Below, in pieces: positions 4,713-10,949 of a DNA stretch of 11,407 nt (position 1 is its first letter; each line of letters starts with the position of its first letter). Source of the DNA: Patescibacteria group bacterium UBA918 (GTDB lineage Bacteria; Patescibacteriota; Minisyncoccia; Phycocordibacterales; UBA918); contig DBEA01000002.1 in NCBI GenBank assembly GCA_002293845.1, positions 1 through 11,407 of the forward strand. Direction: 5' to 3'. The notes beneath the pieces were generated by a model. The model was given only the letters and a program-made list of their open reading frames with translations, did no database searches and had not been told where the DNA came from. Both the position numbers and the translations under genes were made by a program.

Positions 4713-5878
4713 TCAGCTAAGGAACGGTTGCCGTTGGCGACAATGGTGGTGAGAGTTTCTAAGGTCGGTAAGAGCGTTTGTGAGGCGCGGGCGTGACCGG
4801 CTAAGGCGATCATAATGCTGTTATCGGTCGAGAGTTTCGGATCTGGCAGGTATAGGGAAAGATCGGGATATTCTCGAGCGAAGTAGGCGGCGAACGTGTC
4901 GCGGATATGTCGGTTGGCGGAAACGCCACCTCCCAGGATAAGCGACTTGATTCCCAGATCGTTCACCGCTTTTTCGGTCTTCTTGAGCAGGACCTCCGTG
5001 ACGGCGTCTTCGAAGTCGCGAGCGATGGCTTGTTTGTCGGTCTCCGACAACTCTTTACCTTCGACGGCGTAACGCACAGCGGTCTTGAGACCGGAGAAGG
5101 AGAAATCGAGATCATTCGAGTCGAGCATCGGTCGCGGCAGTTTGTGGAATGGCGGCAGATCTGCTTCGCGACCCAGTTTGGCCAAGCGACTGATCTCGGG
5201 TCCGCCCGGATAGGGCAGACCGAGCAGACGGGCTACTTTGTCGAAAGCTTCGCCGACGGCGTCGTCACGGGTCTGGCCGACCCTTTCATACGCTTGCCAG
5301 CCGGTCATCTTGATGAGTTCGGTGTGTCCGCCGGAGATGAGGAGCGCCAGCGCGGGGAATTGAAGCGACGCCACTTTATTACCATCGAATACCGATGCCA
5401 CCACATGGCCCTCCATATGATTCACGCCGACTACCGGCACGTCCCATAAGATCGCCAGAGCTTTGGCGAAGTTGACACCGACCCATAAGGTCGGTTCTAG
5501 GCCCGGACCGGCCGTGACGGCGACGAAGTCGATGTCGGGACGAGCGTGCGTCGTGGCGAACTCTTTTAGCTGTTCGAAAAGCCCCGGCTCTCGTTCTAGG
5601 AGTTCTTGGAGAGCGGCCAAAACCTTTCCATCGATGGAAAGGTTTTGGCCGCTAGCGGCTTCTGTACCCAATGCCTTTTCTAGCATCGGCACCAAGGTTT
5701 TGGCATGCTCACGCTTGGCGACCGCCGGGAACACCCCGCCGTACTCGCGGTGGATGTCGATCTGCGAGAAAAGGGCGTTCCCTAAGATACGATATTCGGC
5801 CGCGGGAAAATCGCCGTTGGCCTCGACCAGGGACACGGCAGTTTCGTCACAGGAGGTTTCGATAGATAATATCCTCAT
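4706..5878 (-). CDS. tsaD: tRNA N6-adenosine threonylcarbamoyltransferase TsaD
   Basis: Transfers threonylcarbamoyl from threonylcarbamoyl-AMP to A37 of tRNAs reading ANN codons, working in the cytoplasm with TsaB and TsaE. The start is ATG 5878, because MRILSIETSCDETAVS is the family N terminus; 62 codons of open frame upstream are non-coding. Metal ligands are His154 and His158 in HMEGH and Asp352 in STDNS; nucleotide-binding Gly-rich motifs are TAGPGLEPTLWVG, ISGGHTEL and LILGGGVSANRHIR. At 390 residues it exceeds the usual ~340. The excess is an insert at roughly residues 72-112, before TAGPGL: E. coli TsaD has its HxxxH histidines at 111 and 115. Fourteen codons of the insert (76-89) are a 42-bp perfect palindrome. 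TATATT lies eight bases upstream of the ATG, so the message is probably leaderless. The 3' end runs into the 25-bp inverted repeat. Confidence 0.97.
   Translation of the reverse strand: MRILSIETSCDETAVSLVEANGDFPAAEYRILGNALFSQIDIHREYGGVFPAVAKREHAKTLVPMLEKALGTEAASGQNLSIDGKVLAALQELLEREPGLFEQLKEFATTHARPDIDFVAVTAGPGLEPTLWVGVNFAKALAILWDVPVVGVNHMEGHVVASVFDGNKVASLQFPALALLISGGHTELIKMTGWQAYERVGQTRDDAVGEAFDKVARLLGLPYPGGPEISRLAKLGREADLPPFHKLPRPMLDSNDLDFSFSGLKTAVRYAVEGKELSETDKQAIARDFEDAVTEVLLKKTEKAVNDLGIKSLILGGGVSANRHIRDTFAAYFAREYPDLSLYLPDPKLSTDNSIMIALAGHARASQTLLPTLETLTTIVANGNRSLADE
5612..5653. repeat. 42-bp perfect palindrome inside tsaD
   Basis: The two 21-base halves (5612-5632 and 5633-5653) are exact reverse complements with no spacer, centred on ATCGAT. 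Read as tsaD it is exactly 14 codons, residues Ser76 to Ala89 (SGQNLSIDGKVLAA). A 12-bp palindrome GCCGCTAGCGGC (5648-5659) overlaps its edge. It lies within the stretch that makes this TsaD longer than usual. Confidence 0.95.
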
Positions 5879-5886
5879 TGCCGTGT

Positions 5887-6027
5887 AATATACATACAAC
5901 CCTGTCATTTGGCGAATTTCTGCGTTGCTTCGATCGTTCAAACATTCACTGTATATCTTTATACAGCTCATGTTTTCTCTCACTCGCGCCTTGAACTTCA
6001 TCCAAATGACAGGGTCGTATAGATATT
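5887..6027. repeat. Palindromic (MITE-like or structured) element between tsaD and the MYG1 gene
   Basis: The ends are inverted repeats of 26 bases with 23 matches: 5887-5912 and 6002-6027, with an exact 13-bp core CCCTGTCATTTGG/CCAAATGACAGGG. The interior continues to pair: AAACAT/ATGTTT, then CTGTATA-TCTT-TATACAG (5950-5967) at the tip, with weaker pairing (GAAnTTC, GCG) between. The whole 141 bp can thus fold into one long imperfect hairpin. It fills the spacer between two divergent genes, and each arm carries an AT-rich outward-facing block (TATATT for tsaD, TATAGA for the MYG1 gene) just before a start codon. No ORF is inside. Confidence 0.75.
6018..6023 (+). promoter_or_regulatory. Candidate -10 box of the MYG1-family gene
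   Basis: TATAGA lies five bases before the ATG at 6029, inside the right arm of the palindromic element. There is no Shine-Dalgarno between it and the ATG. No matching -35 is seen. Confidence 0.35.
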
Positions 6028-6028
6028 T

Positions 6029-6904
6029 ATGAAGAAAGTCATTACTCACAGTGGTAGTTTTCACGCGGACGATGTCTTTGCCGTGTCGACCCTACAACTT
6101 CATTTCGGAGTCGAGAACATCGAGGTTGTCCGTACCCGTGACGAGGCCATCATCGCCGCTGGCGACATCGTGGTCGATGTTGGTGGAGTCTACGACCCTG
6201 GCCGACAGAAGTTCGATCATCATCAAAATGGCGCGCCGGTTCGCGACAACGACATACCCTACGCCGCCTTCGGCCTCGTATGGAAACACTATGGCGAAGC
6301 GCTGGCCGGTGGTCCCGAACTGGCGGCGGAGATAGAAAGAAAACTGGTGTTGCCGATAGATGCGAATGACAACGGCGTCAGTCTGTTTGAAAACACGCGA
6401 CCGGATGCTTCGCCGCTTCTGGCTCAAGATGTGATCGGACTATTCAAACCAGAATGGGGCAGTGAGGCTAGTATGAACGAAGGTTTTTTGACCGCTTGCG
6501 AGTTAGCTCGAGACGTTCTGTCCCGCTCATTACTCCACATAAGGGCGGACCAGGCGGAGAAAGATTATGTTCGTTCGGTCTATGGTTCTGCGTCCAGTAA
6601 GGAAGTATTGGTGTTTGATAAACAAGTTTCTTCGATACATCTCGTCGAGTTTCCGGAAGTAATGGCGGTGATCTGCCCGAACGAAGAAGGGAACTGGTCG
6701 GCCGCTATGGTGCGGAAGACGTATGACTCCTTTAGTACCAAACGGCAGTTTCCTGCAGAATGGGGTGGTTTGCGTGACGGAGAATTGGCGGTCGCTTCCG
6801 GCATCGCCGACGCCGTTTTTTGTCACAAAGCCCTTTTTCTTTTCGTGGCCAAGAGCAGGGAAGGTGCCGTCGCCGCGGCAAATAAAGCTTTAACTCAGGG
6901 ATAA
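6029..6904 (+). CDS. MYG1/UPF0160 family metal-dependent hydrolase
   Basis: A 291-residue protein with the diagnostic N terminus THSGSFHADDVFAVSTL (His7, His12, Asp14, Asp15), then VVDVGGVYDP (about 48-57) and KFDHHQNG (Asp63, His64, His65), a DHH-like metal site, and YAAFGLVW. These acidic and histidine residues fit a divalent-metal phosphoesterase fold; eukaryotic MYG1 has been described as a 3'-5' exoribonuclease. The substrate of bacterial members is not established, so a nuclease or phosphoesterase role is inference. Length matches the family and nothing appears truncated. The ATG has no Shine-Dalgarno; TATAGA lies five bases upstream inside the palindromic element shared with the divergent tsaD. 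A strong terminator follows the stop by about 30 bases, so the gene is probably monocistronic. Confidence 0.92.
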   Translation: MKKVITHSGSFHADDVFAVSTLQLHFGVENIEVVRTRDEAIIAAGDIVVDVGGVYDPGRQKFDHHQNGAPVRDNDIPYAAFGLVWKHYGEALAGGPELAAEIERKLVLPIDANDNGVSLFENTRPDASPLLAQDVIGLFKPEWGSEASMNEGFLTACELARDVLSRSLLHIRADQAEKDYVRSVYGSASSKEVLVFDKQVSSIHLVEFPEVMAVICPNEEGNWSAAMVRKTYDSFSTKRQFPAEWGGLRDGELAVASGIADAVFCHKALFLFVAKSREGAVAAANKALTQG

Positions 6905-6933
6905 TGAATCGACTTGATATCAAGCTGGGAATT

Positions 6934-6962
6934 AAAAACGCGCCCGTAGGGGGCGCGTTTTT
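6934..6962. terminator. Bidirectional intrinsic terminator
   Basis: AAAAACGCGCCC and GGGCGCGTTTTT form a 12-bp stem (seven GC-rich pairs flanked by A/T tracts) around loop GTAGG. It ends the MYG1-family transcript on the plus strand and the tRNA-Val transcript, whose 3' end is five bases away, on the minus strand. Confidence 0.93.
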
Positions 6963-6967
6963 AAATG

Positions 6968-7040
6968 TGTCCGGTACAAGGCTCGAACTTGTGACCTTTC
7001 GGATGTCGACCGAATGCTCTACCAGCTGAGCTAACCGGAC
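6968..7040 (-). tRNA. tRNA-Val (anticodon GAC) with C33
   Basis: Complete 73-base cloverleaf on the minus strand: acceptor GTCCGGT/ACCGGAC, D arm GCTC AGCTGGTA GAGC, anticodon stem TTCGG/CCGAA, T arm ACAAG TTCGAGC CTTGT, discriminator A73, no encoded CCA. The loop TCGACAT matches the usual tRNA-Val loop TTGACAT except that position 33, nearly always U, is C. Anticodon GAC and A73 support valine; reading the anticodon one base earlier as GTC (Asp) would break the loop geometry. Confidence 0.93.
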
Positions 7041-7078
7041 GGTGGCAAAATACTAGCATACGAGCCACTTTCTGTCAG

Positions 7079-7103
7079 GCGGACGGGCCTTCGGCCCGCC
7101 CGC
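7079..7103. repeat. GC-rich hairpin upstream of the ABC transporter gene
   Basis: GCGGACGGGCC and GGCCCGCCCGC pair with one A-C mismatch around a TTC loop. There is no T-tract on either side. It lies just upstream of the proposed ABC-transporter -10 box and outside the predicted transcript, so it could be a remnant terminator or a protein-binding or supercoiling-sensitive site. Confidence 0.6.
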
Positions 7104-7107
7104 TGCG

Positions 7108-7116
7108 TGATATCAT
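7108..7116 (+). promoter_or_regulatory. Extended -10 of the ABC transporter gene (TGaTATCAT)
   Basis: TGATATCAT, ten bases before the ATG at 7127, with no Shine-Dalgarno between. It closely parallels TGATATAAT before the gene at 152. Confidence 0.5.
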
Positions 7117-7126
7117 TACTGACGTC

Positions 7127-8887
7127 ATGCCGTCTCCGGTCCCAAAAACCCCTTTAAAATTCATCGTCTTCGTCACTCGTCCGCATCTTATCTTCGCGGT
7201 GGGGGCGATCTTGGCGGCCAGTATCGCTCAAATCAACCAAGGTATTTATCCGTACATCATGATGCGTATGGTGGACGCTTTCGTCGGGGAAGGCGATTTG
7301 GGTGCGCAAATATCGGAATTTACCTATTGGTCGGTCTGGCTCTTTGTCATGACGGGAGTCGGGATGCTGTTTTGGCGTCTGTCCGGTTTCATTGGCATGG
7401 AGTGGATCACGCGCGCCATGCGAACCTCGTACCTGACTATGTACGATCATATTCGCGGCCACAGCCACTCCTATTTTTCGAACAATTTCGCCGGTGCACT
7501 CTCTAATAAGATCTCCAACGCCGCCGGCGGTGTTGATGACATGCTAGAGCGGATCTTGTGGGGATGGTATCCGGAGGCCGTCAAGTTGGTCGTCAGTGTC
7601 GCCTTGCTGTTGTTAGTCGATCTATATATCACCATCGGTTTCTTGATGGTGTTCGTCGTGGTGGTGGCAGTCAATTGGTATTTAGTGAAGCGGCGACGGC
7701 CGCACGTGGTGGCATATTCGGCGGCTAGCTCGAAGTTTCGAGGCGAAGGAGTAGATTGGTTGACCAACATCTCCGCCTCTCGACAGTTCGTCCGTGATCG
7801 TTATGAAATGGATCGCCTGACGCGAACTGCGGACGACTTGCGTGCCAAAAACATCTTTCAGTGGCGTTGGAGCGAATGGACCATTTCACTAAATAACTTT
7901 TTCGTTCTGCTGATGATCGGTGGCGCGTTAGCTTACACTTTGTATCTACTTAATAATGGCTTAACTACTCCCGGCGCGGTCATCCTTGTAGTTAACGTTT
8001 TGGGTCGAATGACGGAGGCTATCATCTTTATCGGTAGCATGATGAACGGCTTCATCCGAGTATATGGAGAGATCGAAGAAGGTTTGGGTACTGTCCTGAT
8101 CGAACATGAGGTCAAAGATATTGCAGGAGCTAAGAGACTCGAGGTCGCTTCGGCGACGATCGAATGGAAAGACGTTACTTTCCAGTACGGTGAGAATAAG
8201 GTTTTCGATTCATTCGATCTGACGATTCCGGCAGGGCAGAGAGTGGGTCTGGTGGGTCCCTCTGGAGCGGGAAAGACGACGTTCGTTTCGCTCCTCTTGC
8301 GCCAGCACGATATCGACAGTGGCGCTATCATGATCGATGGTCAAAATATCGCGGAAGTCACTCAAGATTCACTTCGTGAACATATCGCGGTGGTGCCGCA
8401 AGAGCCGCTCCTCTTTCACCGTTCGATCCGGGAAAATATCGCCTATGGCAAACCAGACGCCACCGACAACGAGATCATGGCCGTAGCGCGACTCGCTCAG
8501 GCGCACGATTTCATCAAGGAATTGCCACAGGGTTACGAGACTCTGGTAGGCGAGAGGGGTGTAAAGCTCTCCGGCGGCCAGAAACAGCGCGTAGCCATCG
8601 CCAGAGCGATGCTCAAAAACGCGCCGATCTTGGTTCTCGACGAAGCCACCTCCGCGCTCGATAGCGAAAGCGAGGTGGCCATCCAAGGAGCGCTGCATAG
8701 GCTCATGTCTGGAAAGACAGTCGTAGCGATCGCCCACCGACTCTCCACTCTGCGAGAGATGGATCGCCTCATTGTCTTGGAAAACGGCCATATCGTGGAG
8801 GACGGCACGCATGATTCACTTCTCGCTTATGGCGGCGTGTACGCACGGCTGTGGCAACACCAAGCCGGCGGCTTTTTGCAGGAATAA
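7127..8887 (+). CDS. ABC transporter, fused permease and ATPase (type I exporter half-transporter)
   Basis: 586 residues, the usual length of an MsbA/LmrA-type half-transporter that works as a dimer in the inner membrane. Six hydrophobic segments are visible at roughly 20-44, 66-90, 150-168, 168-188, 250-275 and 283-305. The ATPase domain (about 345-575) is complete: Walker A GPSGAGKT (377-384), Q-loop VPQEPLLF, signature LSGGQKQR (481-488), Walker B ILVLDE with Asp505 and Glu506, D-loop SALD, and switch His537 in AIAHRLS. All catalytic residues are intact, so it should be active. The substrate cannot be told from sequence; lipids, drugs or peptides are all possible. It lacks a peptidase-C39 domain. 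The ATG has no Shine-Dalgarno but an extended -10 ten bases upstream. The aldo/keto reductase gene starts within about 20 bases of its stop, suggesting one transcript. Confidence 0.95.
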   Translation: MPSPVPKTPLKFIVFVTRPHLIFAVGAILAASIAQINQGIYPYIMMRMVDAFVGEGDLGAQISEFTYWSVWLFVMTGVGMLFWRLSGFIGMEWITRAMRTSYLTMYDHIRGHSHSYFSNNFAGALSNKISNAAGGVDDMLERILWGWYPEAVKLVVSVALLLLVDLYITIGFLMVFVVVVAVNWYLVKRRRPHVVAYSAASSKFRGEGVDWLTNISASRQFVRDRYEMDRLTRTADDLRAKNIFQWRWSEWTISLNNFFVLLMIGGALAYTLYLLNNGLTTPGAVILVVNVLGRMTEAIIFIGSMMNGFIRVYGEIEEGLGTVLIEHEVKDIAGAKRLEVASATIEWKDVTFQYGENKVFDSFDLTIPAGQRVGLVGPSGAGKTTFVSLLLRQHDIDSGAIMIDGQNIAEVTQDSLREHIAVVPQEPLLFHRSIRENIAYGKPDATDNEIMAVARLAQAHDFIKELPQGYETLVGERGVKLSGGQKQRVAIARAMLKNAPILVLDEATSALDSESEVAIQGALHRLMSGKTVVAIAHRLSTLREMDRLIVLENGHIVEDGTHDSLLAYGGVYARLWQHQAGGFLQE

Positions 8888-8898
8888 TTCGACACAGT

Positions 8899-9732
8899 AT
8901 GGTTCCGATGAAACAACTGACCAGTGAGCTGTCGATACCGATGATCGGTTTCGGTACGTGGAGACTAAAAGGGCAAGAGGGTTTAGAGGCTGTCCGAAGC
9001 GCGCTCGAAGTCGGTTATCGCCACATCGATACCGCCGATCGCTACGGTAATCATACTGAAGTCGGCGAGGCCATCCGGGCTTCCAACGTTGCTCGCAGCG
9101 ACATCTTTCTCACCACCAAAGTTTGGCGCGATCGTTTGAGGCGAGTCGATGTTTTGGCCGACGTTGATCGCTTCCTCCTGGAGCTGGGCACTGAGTATAT
9201 CGATCTGTTGCTTATTCACTGGCCGAACCGAGAGGTGTCGATTGTCGAGACCTTGCGCGCGATGGAGGAATGCCGACAAGCAGGAAAGATAAAAGCGATC
9301 GGTGTCTCCAATTTCACCGAAAAACACCTAAAGGAGGCACAAGAGGCGGGTGTCGCGATCGTGAATAATCAGATCGAACTTCATCCGAGCTTCAGTCAAC
9401 CGGCCCTGCGCGCCTTCTGCGGCCAAGCGGGCATCTCTGTCACGGCTTACTCACCGCTTCGTTCCGGTGACATGGATCATCCTTCCGTGCGCGATTTGGC
9501 GACCAAGTACGAATGCTCGCCAGCGCAAGTGATCTTGAATTGGATAATACGTCGCGACATGATCGTCATTCCCCAGACCACGAATCCGGAAAGGATGAAG
9601 GAGAATTTGGCGGCGGCCGATTTCTCCATGACCGAGGAGGATCTGGCGATTTTAGACAGCCTGCCGCAAGGTACCCGCTACAACGACCCTGATTTCGGGG
9701 AGTTTGGAGTAGTGGCTAAATTAGCTAATTAA
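8899..9732 (+). CDS. Aldo/keto reductase (2,5-diketogluconate reductase-like)
   Basis: About 277 residues, a complete NADPH-dependent carbonyl reductase with a TIM-barrel fold. Family motifs follow in order: MIGFGTW, GYRHIDTADRYGNHTEVG, FLTTKVW, YIDLLLIHWP, IGVSNF, NNQIELHPSF, TAYSPLRSGD, and the cofactor-binding IPQTTNPERMKENL. The catalytic tetrad is intact: Asp44, Tyr49, Lys74, His107 (numbered from ATG 8899). It resembles bacterial AKR5-type enzymes; the real substrate is unknown, with detoxification of aldehydes a common role. ATG 8899 is 11 bases after the ABC gene stop, ATG 8908 is equally credible, and a GTG at 8851 would overlap the ABC gene by 37 bases; none has a well-placed Shine-Dalgarno. 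Likely co-transcribed with the exporter. Confidence 0.93.
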   Translation: MVPMKQLTSELSIPMIGFGTWRLKGQEGLEAVRSALEVGYRHIDTADRYGNHTEVGEAIRASNVARSDIFLTTKVWRDRLRRVDVLADVDRFLLELGTEYIDLLLIHWPNREVSIVETLRAMEECRQAGKIKAIGVSNFTEKHLKEAQEAGVAIVNNQIELHPSFSQPALRAFCGQAGISVTAYSPLRSGDMDHPSVRDLATKYECSPAQVILNWIIRRDMIVIPQTTNPERMKENLAAADFSMTEEDLAILDSLPQGTRYNDPDFGEFGVVAKLAN

Positions 9733-9747
9733 AGTTTAGGACTAAAA

Positions 9748-9756
9748 TGTTAAAAT
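9748..9756 (+). promoter_or_regulatory. Possible extended -10 (TGtTAAAAT) for the 231-residue gene
   Basis: TGTTAAAAT lies in the AT-rich spacer after the aldo/keto reductase gene. The predicted start of transcription would be about 9763, some 10-20 bases before the candidate start codons. No clear -35 is seen. Confidence 0.35.
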
Positions 9757-9782
9757 AGAGGGGTAGTTTTGTATTGCTTGTT

Positions 9783-10478
9783 ATGTCAGGAATCGAATCA
9801 TTTCGGGGTAATAAAAACAATAAAGTAGAAGAGGAAGTAGATATTACTGGCGTGAAGGAAGGCGAGGAGGAAATTAGTGCGGAAAAAATCAAGGACACTC
9901 TTTTTGATCAGTATTTAAAACAGAATCTCATTGAAGATTTTTTCGATGAGCTACATGAATACTTAGACGAAGAAGCTGTTGATGACATGCGCGGTGAACT
10001 GGCAAATTATGATGACGAGGACATCTACGCGACACTTTCATTGCCAAAGGAGTTACGCCATCGAAAGTTTACTGATTTTCAGAAACAGCTGGAATCGGAA
10101 AACAAGAACCCTGGCGAAGTAATAAAGTCTTTCGTCGAGGCTAGCAAGCGGCATGGTTTTGGTATTGGTTACCATACATCTCCGAACGATATTAAACCAG
10201 ATGAACAAGGACGTTGGACCATTAAAGGTTTTGAAAGCGATCATCGCGATGATGATCTTTCAAAAGCCTATTACAGTACAAAATATAGACATCTTTTCAA
10301 AAGACGCAATCCTAAATTCATTTATATTGTGAGGACAGACCCGTCTACCCATCGTACTGACGGCAATTGGAGTCGGGCGGGTACGTTGAGTGTGGTCGCT
10401 AGAGTGCCATTTGAGGATGTTGTGGAGTATGTAGAGAAAAATGTACGAGATATAGAAAAGAAAAAAGCAGGAGGTTAA
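9783..10478 (+). CDS. Unknown protein, 231 residues, acidic N terminus, possible alpha/beta enzymatic domain
   Basis: No family is recognised. Residues 1-35 are polar and Glu-rich, probably disordered. Residues 35-120 look helical and acidic (DTLFDQYLKQNLIEDFFDEL, EEAVDDMRGEL). Residues 124-215 look like a compact alpha/beta domain with HGFGIGYHTSPNDIK, DDDLSKAYYSTKY, PKFIYIVRT and TLSVVARVPFEDVVEYV. The order His-Thr-Ser on a first strand, a Tyr-Tyr-Ser later, and a final strand ending in VPFEDV recalls ADP-ribosyltransferase-like folds, but this is a weak resemblance only. The tail is a lysine-rich helix. Base use is clearly AT-richer than in its neighbours: two sampled 60-base rows (9901, 10261) have 16 and 18 G/C, against 35 in the row at 9421. 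That suggests a different origin. ATG 9783 is used; TTG 9774 with GAGGGG ten bases upstream is an alternative. Confidence 0.75.
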   Translation: MSGIESFRGNKNNKVEEEVDITGVKEGEEEISAEKIKDTLFDQYLKQNLIEDFFDELHEYLDEEAVDDMRGELANYDDEDIYATLSLPKELRHRKFTDFQKQLESENKNPGEVIKSFVEASKRHGFGIGYHTSPNDIKPDEQGRWTIKGFESDHRDDDLSKAYYSTKYRHLFKRRNPKFIYIVRTDPSTHRTDGNWSRAGTLSVVARVPFEDVVEYVEKNVRDIEKKKAGG

Positions 10479-10486
10479 TCCCGCTT
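10459..10486 (-). terminator. Minus-strand terminator behind the 88-residue gene
   Basis: On the minus strand AAGCGGG and CCTGCTT form a 7-bp stem with one G-U pair and an 8-base loop, followed by TTTTC and a further T-run. It overlaps the 3' end of the convergent 9783-10478 gene. Confidence 0.65.
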
Positions 10487-10513
10487 AGAGTTGATGATTA
10501 CGCGCCTACTTTT

Positions 10514-10780
10514 CTATGGAAGAGCGTCACGGAGCGCGAAGGCGAAGGCTTCTAGCGTGACCTTTTTATTCCGCAGAATTTTCCGCACCCCACTGTTCTG
10601 CTTTTTTTGTAGGAGTGCGATCAGTACTTCGGAATCCTGGGGCAGTGAGCCCCGGGCCTGGTCTTTGAGCGAATTGATGGCCAAGCGGAGCTTTGCCGAT
10701 ACGACTGGGAGGCCGTTCTCCCAGTGGTCGGCCCTCGCCATGGTGATGGCCCTGTGCAGTTCCTGTTTATCGACTCTCAT
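10514..10780 (-). CDS. Small soluble protein of unknown function, 88 residues
   Basis: An 88-residue, mainly helical, basic protein (KQELHRAITMARADHW, SEVLIALLQKKQNSG, VRKILRNKKVTLEAFAFALR). It has no Cys, membrane segment or signal peptide. The start at 10780 is well supported: GGGAGG (10786-10791) lies five bases upstream, and a TTGACA-17-TATACT promoter begins the transcript about 37 bases before the ATG. The opposite strand has a longer open frame (10491-10934), but its composition (Ser/Arg-rich, no start signal) marks it as a shadow. A TTTGACA/TGTCAAA palindrome overlaps the -35 box, so expression is probably controlled by a dimeric repressor or activator, possibly this protein itself if its helices form a DNA-binding fold; that last idea is speculation. 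No family recognised. Confidence 0.8.
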   Translation of the reverse strand: MRVDKQELHRAITMARADHWENGLPVVSAKLRLAINSLKDQARGSLPQDSEVLIALLQKKQNSGVRKILRNKKVTLEAFAFALRDALP

Positions 10781-10823
10781 TGGAGCCTCCCTTTATCCAA
10801 TTTTATCGGAGCGTATCTTTTAT

Positions 10824-10855
10824 AGTATAGCATATTTGACAATTTATGTCAAATA
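10824..10855 (-). promoter_or_regulatory. Near-consensus promoter with palindromic operator
   Basis: On the minus strand TTGACA (10847-10852), a 17-base spacer and TATACT (10824-10829) preceded by TGC form a near-perfect promoter with an extended -10. The perfect inverted repeat TATTTGACA-ATTTA-TGTCAAATA (10833-10855) covers the -35 and half the spacer, a typical operator position. An alternating CA/TA tract (10854-10870) lies just upstream. This is the strongest promoter by consensus in the window. Confidence 0.85.
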
Positions 10856-10901
10856 CACACACATATATATCTATAATGTGGATGCTATTTTGGTTGGACA
10901 C

Positions 10902-10930
10902 AAAAAGCCCGGGCGCTTGCGCGTCCGGAC
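10902..10930 (-). terminator. Minus-strand intrinsic terminator behind the 49-residue gene
   Basis: On the minus strand GTCCGG pairs with CCGGGC and GCG with CGC around loop CAAG, with a 2-base bulge, followed by TTTTT. It separates the 49-residue gene from the promoter of the 88-residue gene. Confidence 0.75.
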
Positions 10931-10949
10931 CTGAAGTTGGAGCCGACGG

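Noticed and set aside
4907..5449. 180-codon open frame opposite tsaD
   Set aside because: Antisense shadow of tsaD with no initiation signals.
5879..6064. 62-codon N-terminal extension of tsaD
   Set aside because: It would translate the palindromic spacer element and overlap the divergent gene; the TsaD family N terminus begins at ATG 5878.
9719..9730. 12-bp palindrome AATTAGCTAATT at the end of the aldo/keto reductase gene
   Set aside because: AT-rich, short and without a hairpin-stabilising loop or T-tract; expected by chance.
10854..10877. Plus-strand TATAAT after a CA/TA tract
   Set aside because: No -35 or TGn motif and no gene follows on the plus strand; the tract is better explained as the AT-rich upstream part of the minus-strand promoter.
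10491..10934. 147-codon open frame on the plus strand
   Set aside because: Ser/Arg-rich product, no usable Shine-Dalgarno, and it crosses the promoter and terminator of well-supported minus-strand genes. The 88-residue gene on the other strand has promoter, Shine-Dalgarno and terminator.
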